Notes under the pieces: generated by a model
What the model saw: the letters and a program-made list of their open reading frames with translations, nothing else
What the model was told of the DNA's origin: nothing
The model's database searches: none
Assembly (NCBI GenBank): GCA_003519205.1
Contig: DOXE01000470.1
Span: 1 to 8,197, forward strand
From: Chloroflexota bacterium
GTDB lineage: Bacteria; Chloroflexota; Anaerolineae; Promineifilales; Promineifilaceae
Length of the DNA stretch: 8,197 nucleotides
Direction of reading: 5' to 3'
In this document: positions 1 through 4,582 of the stretch, piece by piece
How positions within the stretch are numbered: position 1 is the first letter of the stretch
How the letters are laid out: each line of letters starts with the position of its first letter
Program-made: the position numbers and the translations under genes

Positions 1-212
1 TTGGGATGATCGAGTTGGGCCATGATTTCCCCGGCCTTCAGAAATTCGTCGACGGCCGGTTGGCTCCGGGCGGCCGAGGGGGAAAGAATCTTGACCGCTA
101 CATAGCGGTTCATCTCAGGATGAAAGCCTTTGTAGACAACAGAGCTGTCACCTCGAGCCAGGAACTCGATGAGTTGGTATTTGCCAATCGTTTTTCCAAG
201 CATGTTTGCCAT
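1..212 (-). CDS. Serine/threonine protein kinase, N-terminal part (runs off left edge)
   Basis: This minus-strand gene starts at an ATG (212-210) preceded by AAGGA at 224-220, and 70 codons are visible before the window ends. The protein would phosphorylate Ser/Thr residues. The visible part is the kinase N-lobe: a 'GKYQLIEFLARG' entry strand, a glycine-rich loop region (residues 18-27, LARGDSSVVY), the VAVK strand with the ATP-binding lysine at K41, and the 'AQLDHP' segment (residues 65-70) that follows helix C. The loop is degenerate: the first and third glycines of GxGxxG are Ala19 and Ser23/24. The position that normally holds the alphaC glutamate of the Lys-Glu salt bridge appears to be Ala60, with a Glu at 62. 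The family call is secure. Whether the enzyme is active cannot be judged without the catalytic loop and DFG motif, which lie outside the window. A decayed frame ends 2 nt upstream of its ATG. Confidence 0.88.
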   Translation of the reverse strand, partial: MANMLGKTIGKYQLIEFLARGDSSVVYKGFHPEMNRYVAVKILSPSAARSQPAVDEFLKAGEIMAQLDHP

Positions 213-214
213 GG

Positions 215-510
215 TTAGTTCCTTTTTACTTTATCTTGTTGCGCCTGCCAGGCGTGTGCCCGAGCCAATCCCTGTTCTAACGCGGCCACCTAGCGGGCCT
301 GAGCCAGGAAGATATTTTCCTCACCAATCAGATCAAGTAATTCCGTCCTATCCAACTGCTTCACCGCCTACTGGTCTAGACCTTCTAATATCAGCAGATT
401 ACTACCTTCCTGGAGCAATCGAGTTTGCCGTTTCCTCCATTGGCTTTCCAATCGCTTCTTCAATTGGCCAGCCGTACAAGGATTCGACCGCTTTATTCTA
501 ACTCAGGATA
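215..510 (-). pseudogene. Decayed coil-like reading frame with two in-frame amber codons, upstream of the kinase
   Basis: Read on the minus strand, this frame stays open from about 500 down to a TAA at 217-215 except for two TAG codons (370-368 and 292-290). The product is rich in Leu, Gln, Glu, Arg and Ala, for example LLQEGSNLLILEGLD, then ELLDLIGEENIFLAQAR, then ALEQGLARAHAWQAQQDK, and looks helical or coiled-coil. Its TAA lies 2 nt before the kinase ATG and overlaps the kinase ribosome-binding region, as expected of a gene once translationally coupled to the kinase. No start codon with a ribosome-binding site is seen and I do not recognise a family. Above about position 402 it shares DNA with a PAS-like frame, so only one of the two can be genuine there. 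Simple decay is the likeliest reading. An open frame of this length with only two stops is not rare by chance, so confidence is limited. Confidence 0.4.
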
Positions 511-582
511 TTGAAATCTGAGTCCATTGTGATGACTACGACTGAGACACTCTCTAATAGCTGAGTTGGGTTTTTAGACTTA
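402..582 (-). pseudogene. PAS-domain fragment (sensor protein remnant) with a nonsense codon
   Basis: A minus-strand frame reads LLESVSVVVITMDSDFNILS, then a TAG stop (500-498), then NKAVESLYGWPIEEAIGKP, and ends at TAG 404-402. This is the characteristic core of a PAS sensor domain: a buried strand with Asp, the 'I-L-x-W-N-K-A' turn, and the 'GW-x-x-E-E-A-I-G-K-P' motif. Trp is the usual residue before the Asn in many such domains, so the TAG plausibly arose from TGG by one base change. The upstream side closes at a TGA near position 605, and no start codon or kinase/effector domain is present. PAS domains sense ligands or redox state in histidine kinases, cyclic-di-GMP enzymes and kinases; which of these this came from cannot be told. 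The motif match makes the remnant convincing, while its exact limits are approximate. Confidence 0.6.
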
Positions 583-765
583 CAGTTTCGTCTGCAGCGG
601 CCGTTCAGTTACAAAAGTGTCATAGACCAAAATTGTACAACCCGATTCTTTTAACGGGTAATCATTGCCTAGTTCTCCGGTTGTTCAAGGTAAGTGTGGA
701 TAACGGACAGCAAATTGCCATTGTTTGGTTGTCAATCTGATTCCATTAACATGGCTAATTTTCAT
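580..765 (-). pseudogene. Small broken ORF of unrecognised family
   Basis: A minus-strand ATG at 765-763 opens a frame that begins MKISHVNGIRLTTKQWQFAV. It meets TGA at 687-685 after 26 codons, then continues in the same frame with protein-like content (including ILVYDTFVTERPLQTKL) to TAA at 582-580, 61 codons in all. The pattern of a short first strand followed by 'IRLTxxQW' resembles small nuclease/toxin-like proteins of mobile regions, but I cannot name a family. No clear ribosome-binding site precedes the ATG. The internal TGA suggests a dead gene; a TGA-decoding selenoprotein is unlikely because no Cys-like motif surrounds the codon. The region just upstream (minus strand, about 765-839) also reads open and protein-like in another frame, which adds to the impression of layered gene debris. 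Confidence 0.3.
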
Positions 766-839
766 GGGAAGTTCCAGAGGCCGCTCGGTAGATGTTAAAT
801 AATGTTTGTCCTAATTCCCAGACCAGGGCATCGAAAAAG

Positions 840-862
840 TGGGCGCGATTGGACTCGAACCC
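840..862 (-). other. tRNA 3'-end match, possible attachment-site scar
   Basis: On the minus strand these 23 bases contain a T-loop (GGTTCGAGTCC), then AAT, then CGCGCCCA, exactly the order T-loop, T-stem 3' strand, acceptor 3' strand and discriminator base of a bacterial tRNA. A run of five T follows at 838-834. The rest of a tRNA is missing: the bases 5' of the T-loop (862-905) give neither a matching T-stem 5' strand, an anticodon arm nor a D-arm. A tRNA 3' end without its body is the classic footprint left by integration of an element into a tRNA gene. The CCA end is not encoded. Confidence 0.55.
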
Positions 863-1320
863 CAAGCTAAACACAGATCAGCCCCTTACTCGGATGTGAA
901 CCCTAAGAACAGAGACCGTGTCCGTAATGTCATTCTACTCGAGGTAGAATCCTTTAACAATTAGCGTTTATTGAAGGAACTGTAGGGGGCTGATCTCCAA
1001 CGTTATTGTAATTGAGCCTCTCGGGGCCAGATTTGGAAATCTTCTCGATATTCTACAGGCAGCCAGGCTCATGTCAATCCACGCACAACTAGGAGAAAAT
1101 AACAGATCATCCGTGAGCCGGCTTCCCCGCTTCGCTTTTTATCTCTGCAACTACGAGGGGCCGCATCAGAGCCTCGGCCATTACGTGCCTCCTGATGTTC
1201 ATTTTGCTGATAAGGTGCCTATCCTGTGACCCGTCGATCCACCTTATTTCTGCCGATCCGTCTTTTGACAACTGGGGTGACCTTACTCTCGAATTGTATT
1301 CATGCCCATGCATGAGATAT
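863..1320. other. Stretch without a convincing gene
   Basis: This stretch holds the inverted-repeat structure described at 875-996 and no coding region I can defend. A minus-strand frame from 1313 to 1107 (68 codons) has no ribosome-binding site and no recognisable motif. The heptamer ATTCTAC occurs at 932-938 and again at 1050-1056. I see no tRNA body or complete insertion-sequence ends here. Confidence 0.5.
875..996. repeat. 15-bp inverted repeat enclosing a perfect hairpin
   Basis: Arms at 875-889 and 982-996 match in inverted orientation at 14 of 15 positions, with a perfect 11-bp core (AGATCAGCCCC at 875-885 against GGGGCTGATCT at 986-996). Inside sits a perfect 7-bp hairpin, ATTCTAC (932-938) and GTAGAAT (944-950), around a TCGAG loop. 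The size (122 bp) and shape suggest a miniature inverted-repeat element or a structured transcript. No target-site duplication is visible at the outer edges, so mobility is not shown. Confidence 0.4.
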
Positions 1321-1352
1321 AAAGCTTTTGTTAATTTTCGTTATGAATGCCG

Positions 1353-1358
1353 TATAAT
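1353..1358 (+). promoter_or_regulatory. Possible -10 element upstream of the Lrp-type gene
   Basis: TATAAT at 1353-1358 is a perfect -10 hexamer. The best -35 candidate, TTGTTA at 1328-1333, gives a long 19-bp spacer, so this would be a weak or activated promoter. Transcription from here would give a leader of about 50 nt that contains both dyads. Confidence 0.35.
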
Positions 1359-1359
1359 G

Positions 1360-1374
1360 TGACGAATATAGTCA
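1360..1374. promoter_or_regulatory. Dyad 1, candidate Lrp-type operator
   Basis: TGACGAATATAGTCA is a 15-bp imperfect palindrome (TGAC/GTCA arms, AT-rich centre). Its length and form fit the 15-bp sites bound by Lrp/AsnC dimers. It lies 42 bp before the start codon of the Lrp-type gene and just downstream of the TATAAT at 1353-1358. Such short dyads occur by chance; its value comes from pairing with the dyad at 1391-1405. Confidence 0.4.
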
Positions 1375-1381
1375 TTTTTGA

Positions 1382-1409
1382 TTGACATTGTAACGATATA
1401 CGTTAAAAT
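1382..1409 (+). promoter_or_regulatory. Sigma-70-type promoter of the Lrp-type gene
   Basis: A consensus -35 TTGACA (1382-1387) and a near-consensus -10 TAAAAT (1404-1409) are separated by 16 bp. The expected transcription start, about 7 nt after the -10, falls at or next to the GTG start codon at 1416, so the transcript would have essentially no leader. The spacer contains the second dyad (1391-1405), whose right arm reaches into the -10. A regulator bound there would block the polymerase. Confidence 0.55.
1391..1405. promoter_or_regulatory. Dyad 2, candidate autoregulatory operator within the promoter
   Basis: TAACGATATACGTTA is a perfect 15-bp palindrome with 5-bp arms and an AT-rich centre, filling most of the promoter spacer. 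Its centre (1398) is 31 bp from the centre of dyad 1 (1367), close to three helical turns, so two protein dimers would sit on the same face of the DNA. Lrp/AsnC proteins commonly repress their own genes, and the placement fits that. Confidence 0.45.
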
Positions 1410-1415
1410 GAATAT

Positions 1416-1904
1416 GTGCTAAACGAAACCGATCGCAAGATTATCTCTTACTTACAGTATGATGGTCGCATGCCATATACGGCAATTGCAGCAAAGTTGG
1501 ATATTACTGAGTCGACTGTCCGGCGCAGGGTCAAACAATTAGCCGAGAGTGGCAAGTTGCAAATTGTCGCGATTGTTAAGCCCAAGGATCTTGGTTTAGA
1601 TGAGGCCGCCATGATTGGTATTTCGGTAAAGACAAACCGAATCGCTGAAGTAGCTGACGAAATTGCCCAACTACCTGAAGTAACCTATCTGTTTCAAGCG
1701 GCCGGCGAATTTGATCTGTTTGCTGAAGTCTATTGCAGAGATCGCGAGCATTTTGTCTCTTTTCTAAATGAGAAACTGCAGCAAATCCCAGATATCGAGC
1801 GCACCCAAACTATTTTCATACTCAAGATGCACAAATTGTCGTATCGCTGGGGTCAATCAAACCCATCAAGAGCAGATCACCACCCTTCCGCTTCGATGGA
1901 GTAG
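1416..1904 (+). CDS. Lrp/AsnC family transcriptional regulator
   Basis: This 162-residue DNA-binding regulator probably senses an amino acid or related metabolite. Residues 1-48 form the winged helix-turn-helix (starting LNETDRKIISYLQYDGR, with recognition helix ITESTVRRRVKQL at about 30-42). Residues from about 62 to 140 form the RAM ligand-binding and oligomerisation domain, with the typical GEFD motif at 97-100. The family is usually 145-165 residues; the last 16 or so here are polar and unstructured-looking. The start is GTG at 1416: the nearby ATGs at 1408 and 1414 run into the stop TAA at 1420-1422, and the frame is closed just upstream at 1404. No Shine-Dalgarno sequence precedes it, which agrees with a leaderless message from the promoter at 1382-1409. 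It lies upstream of the methyltransferase/corrinoid genes on the same strand across a 416-nt gap, so it may regulate them as well as itself; that target is inferred. Confidence 0.92.
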   Translation: MLNETDRKIISYLQYDGRMPYTAIAAKLDITESTVRRRVKQLAESGKLQIVAIVKPKDLGLDEAAMIGISVKTNRIAEVADEIAQLPEVTYLFQAAGEFDLFAEVYCRDREHFVSFLNEKLQQIPDIERTQTIFILKMHKLSYRWGQSNPSRADHHPSASME

Positions 1905-2320
1905 AAAAGCGGGCGTCAAAAGCCAGTATCGAACGCCTAAAAGTAATCTAAGCCTGAATTGAATACACTATTGGAAATATTCATCCGTCCCAAAATGAAC
2001 TTTTACAATTAAATAATTGACCTGCCCCGCATAAGGGCGTCGGGGCACCTCCGCGCCGCTGAGTCATTTAACACCCACACAATCAGCCGCTATTAGCTGC
2101 CGGCAATACCTTTATCAAGGTCATCTCAATATTATTTTATTCATCCTCACCGGCCTTGTGTCCATTCTACTAATCCCACCTGAATCATGGTGGACGCATC
2201 AACTCGCCATGCGATCAGACCAATAATTGGACAATATGCGGCCATTTCTTGGGTTAGGGCACTTTGTGCAAGCCCATGTCTTCCCAAGACCCTAAACTTA
2301 TCTATAGACGAGGAGCAAAG
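1905..2320 (+). other. 416-nt intergenic region upstream of the methyltransferase
   Basis: No gene is apparent on either strand. Its most distinct element is a perfect 7-bp GC-rich hairpin, TGCCCCG (2023-2029) and CGGGGCA (2041-2047), with an 11-nt loop and no T-run on either strand, so it is not a standard terminator. A small hairpin ACCTT-tatc-AAGGT lies near 2108-2121. No strong sigma-70 promoter could be picked out; TATTAT at 2130-2135 lacks a good -35. The region is long enough to carry a regulated promoter and a leader for the following gene. Confidence 0.4.
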
Positions 2321-3742
2321 ATGGTGCAGAGTAATCACAGGCAAGAAATCGCGGGGCTTGTCCATGATAAATCAGTAGAAATCTTGCGAGAGGTCGGATT
2401 TTGTGCACCAGAGGCTGGGATTCTCGCCCGCCTTGATTCCGCTGGGTTTCCAGTCGATCACGAAGCCCAGATGGTTCGAATCACGCCCGATTTGTTAGAT
2501 ACTGCCCTCAAGACCCTTCCCAGGGACGTCAAACTCTACGATCGAAATGGGGAGATACCTGCTCGCTTTGAGGTGGATGCCTGCTTTATGGGTGCCGGCA
2601 CTCCCGTGAAAGTTTTCGATCTCCACACTGGAGTCCAACGACCTGCCACACGCTTGGATGTCTGCCAACTAGTCGCCATCCAGGATGCCCTCACTCAGGT
2701 AGATATTGTTCGTCCCACCGTGACCGCCACCGACCAGGGTGATTTCTCAGATCTCGTGGAGATCGCCGAACTATTACGCAACACTACAAAACCCGTCGTG
2801 CACCGCACGCTCATTCCAGAGCATGTAGACGCTGCCACCGAGATGCTTTTTACGCTTGCTGGCGGTGTGGCAGCATTCCGCTCACGTCCGTTCTTCGCGA
2901 CACTTTGCTGCCCAATCAGTCCCGGGTATTTCACACCCGAAAACATCCAATGTATGTTGCGCTGGGCTGAATCTGGTGTCCCCATCACCCTGCTCAGTAT
3001 GGCAATGGGTGGCGCTTCAGCCCCTGCAACCCTGTTGGGGGAACTAATTGTCATCAATACCGATATTTTGGCCTGGATTGTGGCCCTGCAAATCCTTTTC
3101 CCCGGCACGCCGCTGCTCTATGGTAGTGTTTCGGCCGTGCTAGATATGCGGACCGGTTTGTTGCCTCTAGGTGCACCCGAGCGCGGCATGATCAATAGCG
3201 GTGCCGCAATCATGGGGAATTATTATGGAATCCCTTCGATGTGTGGCGGCCTATCATCTGACGCCAAACAGTTAGATGCCCAGGCTGGCTTCGAGAAAGT
3301 CACCACCGCCATTCCCCTCATGCAGGAGAAAGCTACTATCATTTATGGAGTAGGCGCTACTGATGCCGGATCGACTATATCCTACACCCAGATGATCTTT
3401 GATGATGAAATCATCGCCGGCATTCGCCGAATGTGGCAAGGGATCACACTCCACGACCCAACTGAGGAAGTAGAACTCATTAAATCGCTAACGCCGCGCG
3501 GCAACTTCCTAACAGCTCGCCATACAGTTCGCCACTATCGCCAACACTGGTATCCCAAAATCATTAGCCGGGACACCTATTCCACATGGCTAGAGAAAGG
3601 TGAAACGATTGAAGCTATTTGCCGACGAAAAGCACAGGAAATCATCGCCAACCATCAACCATCTCCTCTCCCAACAGCAATAGAATCTGAATTGGAGATA
3701 ATCATGCGTCATCACCTGCCGGAGTTCCGATTTGAATCATAG
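2321..3742 (+). CDS. MttB-superfamily (trimethylamine/betaine-type) methyltransferase, non-pyrrolysine
   Basis: A 473-residue corrinoid-dependent methyltransferase of the MttB superfamily (COG5598). Such enzymes transfer a methyl group from a methylated amine to Co(I) on a partner corrinoid protein in the cytoplasm. Family features seen: the N-terminal 'HDKSVEILREVGF' helix (15-27), 'PVKVFDL' (95-101), the 'MGGASAPATL' loop (229-238), 'DMRTG' (275-279), 'GAPE' (284-287), 'YYGIPSMCGG' (301-310), 'SDAK' (313-316), 'QAGFEK' (321-326) and the C-terminal 'FLTARHTVRHYR' (396-407). Length is normal. The ATG at 2321 is chosen because AGGAG (2311-2315) lies 5 nt upstream; a TTG at 2264 and ATG at 2276 lack such a site. 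There is no in-frame TAG before the terminal one, so it lacks the pyrrolysine of true trimethylamine MttB and belongs with the glycine-betaine-type (MtgB-like) relatives. The substrate is unknown. The corrinoid protein gene follows 131 nt downstream. Confidence 0.93.
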   Translation: MVQSNHRQEIAGLVHDKSVEILREVGFCAPEAGILARLDSAGFPVDHEAQMVRITPDLLDTALKTLPRDVKLYDRNGEIPARFEVDACFMGAGTPVKVFDLHTGVQRPATRLDVCQLVAIQDALTQVDIVRPTVTATDQGDFSDLVEIAELLRNTTKPVVHRTLIPEHVDAATEMLFTLAGGVAAFRSRPFFATLCCPISPGYFTPENIQCMLRWAESGVPITLLSMAMGGASAPATLLGELIVINTDILAWIVALQILFPGTPLLYGSVSAVLDMRTGLLPLGAPERGMINSGAAIMGNYYGIPSMCGGLSSDAKQLDAQAGFEKVTTAIPLMQEKATIIYGVGATDAGSTISYTQMIFDDEIIAGIRRMWQGITLHDPTEEVELIKSLTPRGNFLTARHTVRHYRQHWYPKIISRDTYSTWLEKGETIEAICRRKAQEIIANHQPSPLPTAIESELEIIMRHHLPEFRFES

Positions 3743-3861
3743 CGCGTTTTTCTCTCGCTTCTCATGGAAGCATGAACCAAACCTTCCAAAACATATGGCT
3801 TTAGGCATCTATACCAAGTTATCAAGCAAACAGAATTGCTTTTAACGCCCATTACAAAAAT

Positions 3862-3867
3862 AAGGAG
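3862..3867 (+). promoter_or_regulatory. Strong ribosome-binding site of the corrinoid protein gene
   Basis: AAGGAG at 3862-3867 is spaced 6 nt from the ATG at 3874 and fixes the start of the corrinoid protein. Together with the long 131-nt gap after the methyltransferase, it allows independent and high translation, which suits a corrinoid partner. Confidence 0.6.
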
Positions 3868-3873
3868 AACGGT

Positions 3874-4524
3874 ATGTCAGAAGAATTATTCACAAAGCTA
3901 GCCCAGACCGTAATCGATGGTGAACCAGAAGATGCCGAAGCGCTGGCTAAGGAAGCTCTCGAACAGGGCCTCGACCCATTAGAGTGTATTAATAAAGGGT
4001 TGATGGTTGGCATTCACAAAGTCGGCGAGTTGTTCTCCTGTGGAGATTTCTACTTGCCCGAGTTAATTATCGGTGCTGACGTCATGAAGCGAGCCCTGGA
4101 TGTGCTCGAGCCAGCCTTGCTGGGTGATCAAAAGCGCGAAGTAGTGGGTAAGGTCGTCATTGGTACGGTCAAAGGCGATTTGCACGAGATCGGCAAAACG
4201 CTTGTAGCAACAATGCTAACCGCCAACGGTTTCCAGGTGATCGATATTGGCGTTGATAAAAGCGCTGAAGAATTCATTGCCGCCATTCGCGAAGCAGATG
4301 CAGACATCGTGGGTGCTTCTGCTCTACTAACAACCACAATGCTGCAGCAGAAAATATTGGTTGAAGCCATCTCTGAAGTGGGACTTCGGGATAAAGTGAA
4401 AATTATGTTGGGTGGTGCCCCAGTCACCGAGAGTTTCGCCCATGAAGCGGGGGCAGATGGTTTTGCCGAAGACGCGATCTCAGCTATCGATCTGGCGTTC
4501 AGGCTCATTGATGCTCCCGAATGA
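3874..4524 (+). CDS. Corrinoid (B12-binding) methyltransferase partner protein, MttC/MtgC type
   Basis: A 216-residue corrinoid protein that would accept the methyl group from the upstream MttB-type enzyme on its cobalt and pass it to a second methyltransferase. Residues 1-90 are the helical cap domain ('DPLECINKGLMVGIHKVGELF', then 'FYLPELIIGADVMKRAL'). Residues 91-216 form the Rossmann-like B12-binding domain with the base-off/His-on signature DxHxxG (D102-L-H104-E-I-G107; H104 is the lower cobalt ligand), the S149-A-L151 motif, G180-G181, and the closing 'GADGFAEDA' (193-201). All key residues are present and the length is typical of MtbC, MttC and MtgC. Start ATG 3874 has a strong ribosome-binding site. 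It is presumably co-transcribed with the methyltransferase. The methyl acceptor enzyme and the reductive activator (RamA-type) are not in this window. The specific partner and substrate are inferred only from adjacency. Confidence 0.95.
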   Translation: MSEELFTKLAQTVIDGEPEDAEALAKEALEQGLDPLECINKGLMVGIHKVGELFSCGDFYLPELIIGADVMKRALDVLEPALLGDQKREVVGKVVIGTVKGDLHEIGKTLVATMLTANGFQVIDIGVDKSAEEFIAAIREADADIVGASALLTTTMLQQKILVEAISEVGLRDKVKIMLGGAPVTESFAHEAGADGFAEDAISAIDLAFRLIDAPE

Positions 4525-4547
4525 GATTGGATTGGTTTTTTTGTGTT

Positions 4548-4569
4548 GCGATAACCCAAAGGGTTTCGC
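4548..4569 (+). promoter_or_regulatory. Intercistronic stem-loop before the binding-protein gene
   Basis: GCGA (4548-4551), one bulged T, then AACCC pairs through an AAA loop with GGGTT and TCGC (4561-4569). That is nine base pairs with a single bulge. No T-run follows; the run of seven T (about 4536-4542) lies before it. The hairpin ends two bases before the AAGGAGG ribosome-binding site, so it is more likely an mRNA-stability or translation element than a terminator. Such stem-loops often separate highly expressed binding-protein genes from neighbours. Confidence 0.45.
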
Positions 4570-4582
4570 GAAGGAGGAATAG

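Noticed and set aside
169..501. Plus-strand ORF of 110 codons
   Set aside because: Pro/Ser-rich with no motif; it is the antisense shadow of the minus-strand kinase start, coil-like frame and PAS remnant, which have recognisable content.
840..915. Complete tRNA gene on the minus strand
   Set aside because: Only the T-loop to acceptor 3' part fits; no anticodon arm, D-arm or matching 5' acceptor strand is present at the required distances.
1107..1313. Minus-strand ORF of 68 codons divergent from the Lrp-type gene
   Set aside because: No ribosome-binding site, no recognisable motif and no supporting neighbour; its length is within chance expectation.
2264..2320. Longer methyltransferase start at TTG 2264 or ATG 2276
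   Set aside because: The ATG at 2321 has AGGAG at the right distance and the family's N-terminal helix begins right after it; the extra residues look like translated leader.
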